Positions 24,290 to 37,428 of a stretch of 64,000 nt of DNA are shown here, piece after piece. The translations under genes were made by a program, and so were the position numbers. The stretch's first letter is position 1. Each line of letters opens with the position of its first letter. The DNA is from Chalara sp. BL73 (taxonomy: Eukaryota; Ascomycota; Leotiomycetes; Helotiales). The DNA is taken from positions 620,001 to 684,000 of the forward strand of contig CAKJVC010000092.1 of assembly GCA_918026815.1 (NCBI GenBank). The letters are read 5' to 3'. The notes under the pieces are model-generated. The model was not told the origin of the DNA. It saw nothing but the letters and a program-made list of their open reading frames with translations, and made no database searches.

Positions 24290-26771
24290 ATGGCCTGGGA
24301 ACCACCGAAAATATTACAGGTGCTTGGTAACGTCTTCAACAACCGTGCTGAGCAACCTGGTTTGGGAGGCGCTGCGCAACAACATCTACAGAATATAAAT
24401 ACACACCAGGGGAATACCTGGCAGGAACGCTGGCTCAGATCTGAAAGCAAATGGAATCATCGAATCGGGAAAAACTGGAAGGGAAAGAAGGTCCTGGGCA
24501 TGGGAGGCCAGGGAGTAGTTGGATGGTGGACATATGAGGGATCTGATAGAAATAGCAAGGCTTTAGTTGACATTGTCGTCAAGCAAGCTTCTGCAACAGG
24601 ACCAGGCGGAGGATTGGCTGGTGAAGCTAAACTATTGGACATTTTGAGGCATACAGGATCACCTCACGTCTTAAAGATGTATAAGAACCTGTTTCAGGAT
24701 GAGGGAGAAGGGGTCATGCCGGAATTCGATACAGGTTTGGTACATCGGATCCTGTTAGAATATTGCCCTGGTGGCGATCTAATAGATTATCTGAGAACAA
24801 GAAGACGTGGGTCAGTAGTAATGTTATCATTTCTTGACGAGCTCTAACGCTAATTATCACACTAGTGGACTAAGCGAAGAAGATCTATGGGGGATTTTTC
24901 ATTGCATGGCACGAGCAATCTTCGTGCTAGAGCATGGTAGTGAAGATCCGAATAAACCCAAGTGGAACAGAGAAATCGTTCATTTTGACCTAAAAGAAGA
25001 AAACAGTATCCTCTCACCACCCCATAATACAAAAAGCACTTTGCCATGCTGACCATAGGTACTAGTCCTAACAGGACCCGTCGTGACAGACGATGAGCAC
25101 AAAAATATGCCGATTTTCAAGGTAAAAACCTTACCCACATCCCAACCTTCAGATGGTAATTATATCTTGAAAGATGGCAGATTTTGGATTAGCACAAGAA
25201 GTGCCTCAAGTTCAAGATGATCTTTATATGCGACAGTTTTCTGGTCGTGGCACAAGGCCGTATCACTTGCCTGAGCAAACTAGGATATATGATGGCATGA
25301 CGGACCAATCACGCCCATGGAATATGGTAAGTGGCTTTGGTAGTTTCTTGCTTCTTACTTTTTGTGTTACGCAATCTTCAATGGCTAAGAAGCTAACCGG
25401 CTTTGTACAAATTAGACTCGCAATAATCTACTGCAAAATGTGCGATATAGCAGTGCAAGTAATGTATGGCAGCTTGGTCTGATTATGTGGTGCCTCAAAC
25501 GCGAAAAGATGGAGCCTCCGTGGCCACGAGGTCGAAAAAAAGGACTACAACTTCACCAATCCACTCGTTCCAACAGACTCAAAAATAGTGGACCAACTCT
25601 AGCAGATCAGTACGACATCGATGATGAGAGTCCAAGTGCCAACCCAAAATATAGTAGGGGGTTAAGCGCACTCATAGCTGAGTGTCTACTTATTCGGCCT
25701 GCTGAACGCCCCAACGCAGCGCAACTCATGGCACGTACAGGGAGGGGACTTGAAAATTCCCGCATAGCGAATGCCACCGTATTACCAAAGCCAGATATCA
25801 ATATACCTGAGCCAGGATCACCACAACTGTCGGCAGAGTGGCTGGCCGGTGGAACAACCCCGCTTATGGCTCCTAGGCAATCTCAAGGATATCTACGACC
25901 GTCAGAACTCTTCAACGAGTATGAGAAGAACTGGGTTGAAGCTCAAAGGAATAAGGGAAGAAAAGTATGGCAAAAAAAGCAACGGCTTAGGTTTGATAGC
26001 TTCGAAATGAGGGAAATTGGTAATGCACTCCCAGATGTAGACTGGGAAGCGCCGCAGCAGCCGCAAAGGAAGCCTCCAGTAGTCCCTCCACGACCTGTAC
26101 GTAATAAAATTCCTCTTCGGCGCCGCCGAGCTCCTGCACGACCAATTGAGGGCGGTAATGCACCTTTGCGTCCCCATCTTTCTCCGCCAGAGCAAGGATT
26201 TGATACTGGCAAGCCAGCTTTACCCCAGGGACCGAGACAACAGATTCCTATGACAGGAAATACAATCGGGCTCTTTGGCATGCAACGGACTAGGCCTTAT
26301 GTTCCTCCTGCACCTCTACCAATTATTGCTGGGCGACAAGCTCCCTACCCGCCACCAACTTCTCGCCCAAAAAAATCCAAAATTGGTGTACCACGGTCCT
26401 TATTATCATCTACTAGAAAACTAGCACCAGGTCCTGCCACAGGCAATTTGCAGCCGTCTCCTCCTGGGCCGCCAACTGCGGGCAGAATGAATAATTTCAA
26501 TCAAATTATGGCTGAGGTTCACGTTCCTGGATTTTTAGGTACTTCCACTAAAAGGGTAGTCCGCCTACGGGGAATACATCCCAATCTTACAATTCTGATG
26601 CTCAGAAGACGAATAGATCAAGAAAGCTGTGGGATTCCCTTTAGACGGATCGAGATCCAGTGTAACGGTATGAAGTTTCATGATAATCAGCTAGTAGGAG
26701 AACTCCCCGCAAGGTTTCCTGACCAATTAGTGGGCCGCATCGAGGTGGTCCAGGCAGCTGTTAGAGCGTAA
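24290..26771 (+). CDS. fungal serine/threonine protein kinase with C-terminal ubiquitin-like region, five exons
   Basis: Exons 24290-24810, 24866-25005, 25066-25121, 25174-25326 and 25416-26771 (introns 55, 60, 52 and 89 bp) give 741 residues with continuous frame. Kinase features: the glycine loop GMGGQGVVGWW, the lysine in DIVVKQAS, and a catalytic loop IVHFDLKEEN (D215, K217, N220; the usual HRD is HFD). The DFG motif is at D242 and the APE region reads RGTRPYHLPEQ. HFD suggests a non-RD kinase that may not need activation-loop phosphorylation (family reasoning). After the lobe comes a Pro/Arg-rich linker with several PPRP/PPLP motifs. Residues about 657-741 resemble a ubiquitin-like fold (VVRLRGIHPNLTILMLRRRI, then FRRIEIQCNGMKFHDNQLVG). 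Pathway unknown; the lineage-specific fungal kinases have this general layout. Confidence 0.82.
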
Positions 26772-28428
26772 CACAAAGTCCTAATGCCACAACACTTGGC
26801 ACGCAAGCTGGATTTGGGAGCCCAGTTCCCTGAGTAATCGTGTCGCCGAGAGGTGTTGCATATAAATATATTCTTCAGTATAAAGTCGTGTTTGAGTCTT
26901 AAATTAGAGTACATGGTTACAGCATTGAGTTGCTAAAACCGGGCTATTTTTGGCTGGGCGACCATTCTCTCGATCTTAAAATGTTTTTCGCCTACAAATT
27001 CCACTCTTTTCTCTGGACTCTAAAGATCTGCCAGTGTATGAGAACATTGGTAAAATTACTTGATTGTGAAGCCAGGCAAGCAGTGCAAGTCTATGTTTTA
27101 ATTTAGTGTCTAGTCTCTGTCGTTGATAGGTATGCCGGCTTATGATTTTTGCGCCAGGAGCCCCACCCTGGAAAGAGGCATATTCAGTTCTTGTTATACA
27201 TTTATGTCGTGATATTATGTAACAGAATTTATTTCGAAGTCCCTCATGTCGCAAATATAATCCGACGAGTTACGCTTCTTGGCAGCAAAGTTCAATCCAA
27301 GCACACCATCACTGGCCCAACGGTGGGGCTCTATGGATGTTAAATAAGTAAATATGGCCGCACAACTGCTAAAGTTTGTGATGCCTCCTGAGGTGCTGGT
27401 CTGAAGAGGATGGAAAACAGGAAGCTCATATACCACGTGTTCGTGATGAGACAGCCAGAATACACAAACGTAGAGAGTCAACAAAAGTGAAACTTCAATG
27501 CTGGGCCGTCTAGTGCACCTGTTTTGTACTACTATAATCTATCAAGCCATATTTTATTTTGAGGACGATTTTTGCCATTATGTTTTAATCGCCGAATTTC
27601 TAATCCGTTGGACCCCAGTTGAGTCGCACCACATTGCACCTCCTGAGTATCTCGCCTAAATACCTTCTTCAAGCCTGGCTCACAGCCAATCAGCACCATA
27701 ATTGCTTTGCACAGCACAAGAGAGTCTATCAGAAATACCATCCTTTGAAACGGCCTCTCTGCTTCTCAAACGCAGCTATTTCCAGTGCTATATCAACTAG
27801 ATTATGGGGCTCCAGTTTCAATTCCACGTGAGCTTACCTACCCGCCCCCCTCTTTAAAAAAAAACCCCCCGAACAAACACTTTAGCACGGGTGAGAGGGT
27901 CGCGGTTGGAATGATATGAGAAGAATGGAGTGGCAACACAGAAACCATTTATATAGCCTATGTACTTAGCAGGCGGAATAGCGATTGGATGGTAAATAAT
28001 TGGAAGGAAATCGAAAAGCCTTTGCAGGTGTCTACACTATGTGTGACTGAATTGTCACAATAGTCCTACCTTTAGGCACGGATGCTCAGGGGACGAGGTT
28101 AACAAATGTGTGTTGCGGATAGGCCTTGAAAACGATTCGCGGCACATTCTAATATGACTTTTACATACAGTTGATAGAGTGGTAGTTTGGTATCCATGGG
28201 TTTTTTTTGTGAGTCTGACACGTAACATACTGTTGATATATATCTCAAATTTTCCTACGCTATCTAAGCTAGGCAGCAAAAGAGTAAAGAATAAAATTGT
28301 ATTCAAGCACATCATCGAAGGAGATTGAAGGAGGCATATGCTAGTGCTTACTGGTACTCTATTCATGGCTGTATGTTATCCAATGATATTTATGCTGTTC
28401 TTGAGAAGCGCTTGCTTAGCGCGTGTCA
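26772..28428. other. intergenic between convergent genes
   Basis: 1.66 kb between the 3' ends of the kinase (plus) and the GH3 gene (minus). No ORF with coding texture. A homopolymer cluster (C6, A9, C6 in a row, near 27844-27870) is the only notable pattern. Confidence 0.5.
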
Positions 28429-30465
28429 CTAGAGGTCTGTATTTTGAAGGGCGTCATAAGGACTTGCATATCTCAATCCATGTCCAAACTTGAATACAGG
28501 GTTCTCTGTGTCGAATGGAACATCCTCCTTAGCTGCCTCCACAGCAGTGTTCGATCTTGGCAGATCAAATGGCAACTTTCCTTCAGGACCTACGCCGTCA
28601 ACATTAAAGACAATATCCAAGAAGGCTTGGACACTGCTCCCATAATTTCCCAAAAGAGCTGCTGCTTGTTCTGCGACTTCAGGAAAGGCTCCTGGGCGAT
28701 TGAGCCTAATGTCAACTATTGTAGGGACGGCAGCGAAGATTTTTGCCTGACGTGCTTTCTCAGTGGCGTTATATTCGAGTGAGCCGGCGTGAAATAAACT
28801 CTCAAAGCCTCCAGGTCGTGGTTCATATGGAGCAAGAAGCCGGAGGAGAGCGTAATCGGCTGCCTCTGGTGTTGTGACAACCGTAAAATTCCGAGCCTCT
28901 ATGAAAGCGGCATCGAAACCTTCGATGTAGAATTTTATCCCTGAAGTGGTTTTGAGAGGAAGAATACTATTGTTGTTGGTTAAAAGTGTGTAGGAACGTC
29001 TTTGCGCATCGTTACCCAGCCGGACGAAATATTCATTACCAACCACACGCTCTGCTGCTTTGACGTCGACAAAAGGATTCTCAAACAACCCAAGTATAAA
29101 TTTCTCGCGCAAAAGGCGACGGAGAGATACGTCAAGGCGTTCCTCTTGTACAGTACCCTGTTCCACAAGCTGGATAATAAGCTCAGTGCGATTTTCACCA
29201 CCAAATTGGTCAACCCCTGCCTCAATTATTCTCTGTGCTCGCTCCAATTCAGTGAGATTCTCCACGCCCCAAGCGCGAGCCGGCATGGATTGTCCCAGAA
29301 TAACATCATCCGTGATAAGTCCCCAGTCACTGAGGACTATTCCATCAAACCCCAGTTCTTCACGTAGCAAGTCTGTAACAATACCTCGATTGAACGAGAA
29401 GCCGACAGGTTCATATTTGGTTCCAATTGGTCTGGAATAATATGGCATTATCTGCCTTGCTCCAGCAGCAATGGCTGCCTTGAATGGAATCAGATGATAA
29501 TCAAAATTGTTGCCTGGATATGTCTGATTCTTTCCATAAGTGAAGTGAGAATCTTCTCCATTTTCCCTGCCAGTGAATTAACATTTTGTTTTCTTAACTT
29601 TATAGAAATGAAATCTCAGAGCCATAACTCTAAAATTGAGGCAATCGTTTTAACATTTTCCCATCTCCTGAGCTCCGATTAAAGGAGATATTTTTATAAC
29701 TTACACTGGGCCACCACCAGGAAAATGCTTAGTCACTGTTGTAACTGAATGAGGTCCAAGTTTGTCACCCTGAAAGCCTTTGATATATGCCACAAGAAGC
29801 TCGCTGGTCAAGGTTGCATTCTCACCAAAAGTTTGGATGATTCTTGCCCACCGCGGCTCCGTCGAGAGATCGACTTGTGGATGTAAAGCTGCTCGCAAGC
29901 CGATTGCTATGTATTCCTGACGAGCTACCTCAGCAAATTTTTTTACCAAACCAGCATCTCGCAAAGCGGCAAGGCCCGTTGTCTCCGGCCATTGGGAGAA
30001 TCTACCGGCACCCGCTCCGGTACCGATATTATCTGTGAACGAGTGTCGAGGATCTGATGACAACGTCAGGGGTATGCCGAGGCGTGTATTTAATGCCTTT
30101 CGTTGAATTTCATTGACGAACTCCGCTGTAAGTTTGACATCTGTAATCCCCCCTGCGAGATTGAAATGAGATAGCAGCTTGTTTGAAATCAGGTGATTTA
30201 CTTCACTGCCAGGCTCGACGGCGCCGTTCGGGGGTATGGCCACTAGTGTGTGAAACAATTGACCTGCTTTCTCCTTCAATGTCATGCGCTGAAGGAGGTC
30301 CTCGACTCTTTGATCAATAGATCGTGAGGCATCTTTATAGGTCGGTAAAGCATCAGTTCTAGAAGCTAACTCCTCTGTACGTGCAGAAACCGGATTGGTT
30401 TGGTCAGACCAACAGCCCGATGGCAATGCTGTCAGCAAGAAGATCACGAGGTGACCCAACATCAT
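28429..30465 (-). CDS. secreted glycoside hydrolase family 3 enzyme (beta-glucosidase/xylosidase-like)
   Basis: Exons 29705-30465 and 28429-29566, with a 138 bp intron (29567-29704); 632 residues. The ATG at 30465 begins a signal peptide (MMLGHLVIFLLTALPSGCWS); the upstream in-frame GTG at 30486 is rejected. The (beta/alpha)8 GH3 N-domain shows QRMTLKEKAGQLFH, IPLTLSSDPRHSF, RWARIIQTFGE, TKHFPGGG and the nucleophile region GFDGIVLSDWG with Asp about 334. The C-terminal alpha/beta sandwich follows (DAQRRSYTLLTNNNSILPL ... GKLPFDLPRSNTAVEAA ... FKFGHGL). Several N-x-S/T sites fit secretion. GH3 hydrolyses beta-linked sugars with retention; the exact substrate is not readable. It lies between two long intergenic regions with no co-clustered partner. 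Confidence 0.93.
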
Positions 30466-33400
30466 GTCAAGTTTGCAGATCTCCACAAATCAAAAGAGTA
30501 TAATGTAGATTTGTTCAAGGATTGCCCGGTTGTAAGTTTCTGATATCAAAATCATTGGGAAAGCCCAGCATATTTGTAGACCATCGTTGTGCAGATGCCG
30601 GCGCCGGATTACTGCATATCATTTCAAAGCTTCCTTAAACAAATCCTATCGATTTAAGGTATTTTCAGTTGTAACCTATCAGATACCTGATGGCCACCGT
30701 TACATTGAACCATATGCAGATATTATGCCAAGAAATTATTAAGGCTAGACGCATATAGCAGTGTACGCAGTATCATCATCATTAACTAACCAGGAATTTG
30801 GACTTGGAGGGATACTAATGTGAATCATTATTTTTACATCAAAAGGTTGTGTACAATAGGAAATAAGACTAAATCCAATACTAATATGAACCAGCTCGGC
30901 TGGTGATTGGTTCCAATAGACGTGATGGCAAGTAAAGTTGATCGGCCTATTCCTCTGCAATGATCAAGCGTAAATTTCCCAAAATGTTCTCAAAACTTAG
31001 TGCCTATATTGCCCGTTCCCATTGGTCCTAGGCAGGGCGAAACGATATAAAGTCTGGGGCCGGAGCCATGCCACCATGTGGCCCGAATGTGGGGCCTCAA
31101 CCCTAAATATTATTGGCATTCCTCCAGAAAGAGCGCAGATTATTAAGTGTCACGCAGTTCAAAGCAAACGGATAGAAGATGTAAGTTTCGATTGATACTA
31201 TTCTTTGAACATACAAATAGAATGACCGTGCCAAGTGGCCGAGCACACTTTCCCATTTTGTTCCGAAAGCCGTATTTATTATTTGCCGACAGTTTGTCAT
31301 CTTTTGCTGATAGGACCGAATATCAAAAAGCGCCAAGTAGCAGAAGTACACAAGGCCAGCCAAGACTCTTCCTCTCACCGCTTTGGACCCCAGAAGACTC
31401 TTCCTTCTTGCATGCTGGTGAGATACTCCGCACTTGGGCGAACAATTTTGTTACACAGTGTCCGTGTTGGGACAGCGAAAGAGTTGTGACAAAGGCAGCA
31501 AAGTAAGGTTGACAAGACCAAAAAGAGCATTTCGACACAGCCAAATTAGTTAACCTGACCTGTGCTACTGTTTAGATATGTTCTATTATAAACACCAGGA
31601 ACACTACACTCCGATGTGTCTACCATTATAAAAAGAAGTTGCAACCAAGGTGGTTGGTTTACTATAGACTCGGGACCCACAAAACCTGATAATAAATCAA
31701 CTTCCACACCACATAGATCAGGCCACAACAAAATAAATCTTGTCAGTCGATATATACAGATAGCCCATTTCAGAAATTACATAAGAGTCATAGGCTTCTC
31801 TGACAAGTCATTTCATCTTGAGCCCTCTCACAATTTTTTTAGGTAAGCTTAAGACCTATCCTCACGAAGACATGGCAAGCATCACCTCTGCAAGAGAAGA
31901 CAGCAAAAATGTTCTTACATCTATAAATGCGAACTTCTTAAGTCCCTAAACACCCTAAAAATACTTCAAAGTATGAACATTCTGGGTGTTGTGCGATCCC
32001 CGTGAATTATTAATCCACAATAGTTGTTCCTAATTCGAAGGGCGGCGTGCGGCTAACTTGCACTTTATATAATTTGCTATACATGGCTGTCATGCTACTT
32101 AAAATGATCTTTATTGCTCGGGGGACACCTTGGCAATTGTAGAGATAAGAGCAATACTCATATCTCGGAGCCTTTCCTAAATTCAGCTTATGGGTCTGCA
32201 AAAGCAAATGCCCTGCCGCCTTATAGTTTGGCAAATGCTATGGTCATTTACCTCAAGGTGCTTTACCATTTAAATATCCATATTTTAAATGCTAGAGATG
32301 CCGATATGACAACTTCAGCGCCATTGCCTCTTTCAAGTTTAGTATAGCCTTGTTACATTTTATGGCCCTTCTGCCCAATGTATTTCTGTTGTCAAGCTTA
32401 GCATATTGTCGAGTGAAAGGTGTATGTTTCACATAGCGGGTAGGAAAGTCGAAAAGGAGGCTTGACTTAAATGATTACAAAGATTATGCATGCTCATTCT
32501 GTCAAAGAGAAGGGAACAACAAACCGAAATCCATGAAACATCGTGTTATTTATGCACATTTAATAAATATATATGTGATTAAACCATGTTATTTAAGCCT
32601 AGAAGCAGCTGCACATGATCTACCAGATCTAGAATCCTACTACTGCTCAATGATTAGTTTTCATTGTATTCCATGCCTTTGCTTGTCGCTGTCAGTTACA
32701 TGTTAACAGCTGACTTTAAATAAGAGAGAATTGATAGAATCCATTGTATTCTAACATGTTACAGCAAATCGGGAATTGATTGTGTAATATGTAGCTATGC
32801 TATCACGTATCCAGTGAAGGTAAAGTCGCCCAACTTCATCTACTCTTTCCTTACTCTTTTTCTCTGCTGGTATTGTCCAAGCTCATACCAAGAACAAATT
32901 CTTTGAATTTGCAACATAGAATCTCGCTATATACCTGATAAATATGAGCGTTATCCTGATTTCAGTTTCTGCTTAAAGGTTTGCATGTCCGGAACGGAAC
33001 AAGACATCTCCACTTTGGATCATGGATTGTCCCACTGAGGAGCGGTATATTAATGTGATTGTTACTTAGCCATTTGTTCTCAATCTCCTCATAATGCACA
33101 ACAACAGGTTAGTTTAAGAATGTAAACTAAGGTTCAAGTCTTCTGGATTAATTAGAAAATAAGTACAATATGTTTTATGTTAAGCTTTCTTGACACTGAT
33201 AACTGAAACTAAAGATTCGACCTCTATTATCTAATACTTGTTACAACACCTTTTCATTCTAGTGACCCCCAAGTTTCCATATTAAATGCAACAAAATATT
33301 TTTACTTATAGCACTTGTATAATTTATCATAAATTAGAATATGTGGCCGGAAGCATCCAAACAATTGGTTTATGTTTGGTCGATGCTTTTGAGGGTAATC

Positions 33401-34758
33401 TGTTTAGAATATTACCCACACTTCTCATAGTGTAGGGGAACGAGTCTGGAGATCTTGGAATCAAAGGAATGATATCCCACAGGTCCCCTACGGCAGCTAA
33501 TATACACATAAAGGGTAGCTAATATAGAGACAAGCGCGTTCAGTGCTCCTGCATACGAGCTGCTTTTTTGCGTGGCGTAAGGTAATTTAAGGTTAGAGGC
33601 ATAAGCATATGGTCCAAGTTTCGAAACATATAAATCATCGTTTTAAGGCTAATTGATTGAATGTATCTAAATTTGAAACTTGATAATATGTGTCTGTAAT
33701 AATCATGCATTTATACGATTATTTAAGCGCAGTTTCGGGAGCCTTTAAGCATTGTTAAATCAATTTTTTTCTCAATTAAAGTATTGTCCCTGCGCGGATA
33801 TGAAATAAAGAGAATGAAGAATAGTAGGATGCCTTTGCGAGTAGAAGTTATGAGAGAGCATACATAAATGATCTGGCTAAATAATTGTCTACTAACAAAA
33901 GACCTGTAGCAGTTATGAAAAACAAAGAGTCGAAGCTTCAGGGAGTTCGGACTTGCCATATTTAAGTACAGTCTAAATAAATGAGCTAACAAATATCGGC
34001 GGAGTATTCGAGCTTAGTGATGCACTAAGTGAGCCTAAATGCTCTGATAAGTCAGTTGAAGAACAAGGAGGTGGAAGAGATAGCTCAACTAATACAAATA
34101 GAATCTTCTGAAAGCTAGAGACATGACTGAAATTTGTTTAAGGTAGGCTAAAACACAAAGTTCAAAATTCGCTAAACCAATATCATCAGCTTATGCAACT
34201 AGGCTGCGGGTATTTAAAGGTTTTGTCTCTGGGAGCACTGATGATGAGTCTATTTGTATGTATACAAACCATGAAAAATGCCATGTGAATATGCTTGCTT
34301 GGCTGAACCAAGAGCTCGAGCTTCCATCACTCTGAAATTTTGTGGTAAAATTCAAAGGTATGTTCTATTTTTAGTTGACTACAAACCTAAAATATGCTCT
34401 ATTGTTAATAACATTCAAAATATAGAAAAGCAGTCCAGAAGGACATAGATCACGTGATTAATGACTAGCCTTGTGGATAAGTCAACACCAACTGTTAACT
34501 AAAGACACGTATCAAGCCAATGGTCCGTGCGCAAGTTAAACCACAACCTTCTACAGCTTCGAGAGAAAGAAGCCCCTCCTCGCACTTCACTTGATGCTCA
34601 CCATCTCCTTGTAACCTCTCTTTCTAGAATCTAGCTCTCACATTATTTCTCAGGGAGGCAGATTTGACGCTGTGCCTTCACTGTATAAGGCGGAGTCTAC
34701 ATTTATTCCCTTCATCCTGGCAGCGACGGACAGCCTCATTCGGCGCTCAGCAACCACG
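30466..34758. other. 4.3 kb AT-rich gene-poor region
   Basis: The divergent promoters of GH3 (left) and the CAF40-like gene (right) sit at its ends; the middle is empty of supported genes. Frames of 60-119 codons occur (for example plus 31147-31506 and minus 33327-33509) but start at GTG/TTG or lack domain texture. A CACGTG is at about 34453. The AT-richness and lack of conserved sequence suggest old decayed repeats, but I could not identify a specific element. Confidence 0.5.
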
Positions 34759-35988
34759 ATGATGCCTCACGGGGCATACAACTCTCATGTGTTCTCTCAC
34801 CAGCACAATCCCCAAGCGGAACCATCTTGGCTACATCAGCAGCAGCATCACAGTGCTCAACAGGCTGCCGCCGCAGCAGCTCAAGCATCTGTGGCTCAAC
34901 AACAACACTATAACCGAATCGCGGTGAACCACAACTCTGCATCCGGACCATCAAGTATCTCTACACACGGGCAAGATTCGATCGGAATGGATAATGTGAC
35001 AGAGGAGAACAGACGCACATTGTCTTTCATCGCAGATTTGCTGAATGAAGACACGCGAGAAGCTGCTCTCCTGGAGTTGAGCAAAAAGCGTGAACAAGTC
35101 CCTGAACTTGCACTCATCTTATGGCATTCTTTCGGTATTCCACCCAAAACGGCCTTATTTCTCAAGTTCTAACGTTTGTCAGGTGTCATGACTTCCCTTC
35201 TGGGGGAAATAATCTCGGTATATCAGCTTCTTAATCCGTCGCAGCTTACAGCTGCTGCCTCAAACCGGGTCTGTAATGCTCTAGCCCTTCTACAATGCGT
35301 TGCATCCCACAATGAGACACGTGCGCTGTTTCTTAATGGTATGTGGATTGATCACTGAAGATTGAAACTTCGCTCAAAACTATAGCGCACATCCCACTCT
35401 TCCTCTATCCATTCCTCAACACTACTTCGAAGTCTAGACCATTCGAATATCTGCGATTGACGTCCCTTGGTGTTATTGGGGCTCTTGTAAAGAACGACTC
35501 TTCCGATGTGATCAACTTTTTACTTACAACAGAAATTATTCCGCTCTGCCTAAGAATTATGGAGACAGGATCAGAGTTGAGCAAAACGGTCGCCATATTC
35601 ATTGTCCAAAAGATCCTCCTAGATGATCACGGTTTGAACTACATCTGCGCGACCTACGAGCGATTCTATGCCGTTGGGACAGTGCTGAGCAATATGGTTA
35701 ATCAACTAGTCGAACAGCAGACTGCCCGACTTTTAAAACATGTTGTGCGCTGCTTCTTACGGTAGGATATATCTATCAAGTAGCAATGATTCAAAGCTAA
35801 TCTGTGGCAGACTTAGCGACAATGCGCGTGCCAGAGAAGCTCTGCGACAATGCCTTCCAGAGCCGCTTCGAGACGCTACATTCTCGTCAGTACTACGCGA
35901 CGATGCCGCTACGAAGCGCTGTCTGGCGCAACTTTTGATCAATTTGTCCGATAATGTCGTTGAATCTGGAAACCATCAGAACATCTGA
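34759..35988 (+). CDS. CAF40: Caf40/Rcd1 (CNOT9) subunit of the CCR4-NOT complex, four exons
   Basis: Armadillo-repeat subunit of the CCR4-NOT deadenylase, binding partner of the NOT1 scaffold and of silencing/decay factors. Exons 34759-35134, 35183-35338, 35386-35761 and 35811-35988 (introns 48, 47 and 49 bp) encode 361 residues. The first ATG in frame is at 34759 ([10 protein letters not shown]). The N-terminus is Gln/Ala-rich ([19 protein letters not shown]), typical of fungal Caf40. The core is highly conserved: [99 protein letters not shown], then [19 protein letters not shown], and the C-terminal [21 protein letters not shown]...[10 protein letters not shown]. Assignment is secure. Confidence 0.97.
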
Positions 35989-37428
35989 TCTAAGGCGTTC
36001 ATCCTCTGTATCATAATCCTACATCAACTGATGCTATCACGAAAGCAAACGCGTTGGAATTTCATTCTCGGTTTTGCATACACATCGATACCCGTGTCCA
36101 CTTTCTACCAAATTTGGCCGTTCTCCGCAACTGGTTTTATATACGCACGATTTTCACAAAATGCATTGCAGGGGTGATGGAGCGTTGCGTTGAGGAGGTG
36201 TTACTGGGCTCGGTGTCAAGATTTTGCTTGTTTGAAAGGCTAGCTTGGGCACTTTGCAATCTATGTTCTTGCCGGAAACAACTTTTCTGTCCGTTCATAT
36301 ATACCTGGAGTTTGCGGGTCGTTGTTTGCATTATTTTGACTGGCGTTGGAACGTACCTACGGGAGCTTGCCTTGAGGGTGGGGCAATATGTAAATTAGGA
36401 GGAACTTTAGGAATAGAGCACCAATTCGATAAAAGCCACTCGGCCATCCGCCCTTTTCTCATTAAACGATTCGGATAGGCATTCTTAGTACAGATTATGA
36501 GCTCACAATCGGATATGTCCTTTATGCCTTCATACATTCAAACTCGCATATAGGGCGGATTCTAGGACAAGGCAGGCCGGCGAATGAACTAGATCTATGG
36601 TGAGACAGCTGGTGCATGGTTTTCGGGTCTGCCATTCAACCATTTGGGTAATTTCCTACGCAGCGTAGAACCTTATGTTGGAAAAGGCACAACGCTGTAT
36701 ACTCACGAGCCAGAGTTACAGAGCAGAGAATACCAGTTGTAGGTGCCTACATCATACTCTGTCATCGCAGTTCTCGGTGATGGGCAGCGAAGTACCTAAA
36801 TACCCGCGAGAGACGGAGTTTGGAGCAAGACGATTGAGAAGTTCTAAATATTAAGGGTACTTTTATAGTACCTGATACCTACCGCTGGGCTATGTAATGT
36901 CATCTTATGTCGCAATCCCGTATCCTCATCATGCTCTTCATTGATGGCCACTATTATTCCCTCTGGCGCACCTCTGCATTTGGGGTCCCTGCTCGTGCGG
37001 AATGACTAAGGTTCAAAGTCCGCATTTTGGACAGGGATCTCTGGGGCTCAGCCAGTCAGCTTTCAGGGATAAGGCGGCCGCCTTGATCCTAGCTTACCAA
37101 GTCTGCTGCTCGGCATGAATTTCTGATCACTAAACATTTTAATTAATGGCCCCGACCGCCATCAGCAACCCTGAACGCTTCACATTTACCTTTTGGGGCG
37201 GCATCATTGAGAGTGCATAAGGAAACAAGACGACGTAGGCTGACAAATGCACTTGGCCGTGGTAAGGTTAAGCGGATTGATTAGGTGACCTAGTTCCCAA
37301 GAATCTTCCCCCCTTTAACTCTAAAAGAAATGTGCGTGACAGGGCGACCATCAGTGTGTATATCATAGAGGAAATCCCCACTTGTCTGCGGAAGGCTCTC
37401 ATAACAGAAAAGGGGAAGAGAGGAGGAG
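35989..37428. other. intergenic, 3' UTR and long upstream region of the bZIP gene
   Basis: 1.44 kb without a supported gene. Frames at 36054-36478 have no domain texture. The long spacer before the bZIP ATG is compatible with a complex promoter, as is common for fungal regulators. Confidence 0.5.

Noticed and set aside
31147..31506. 119-codon plus frame in the gene-poor region
   Set aside because: Starts with GTG and has no recognisable domain or splice extension.
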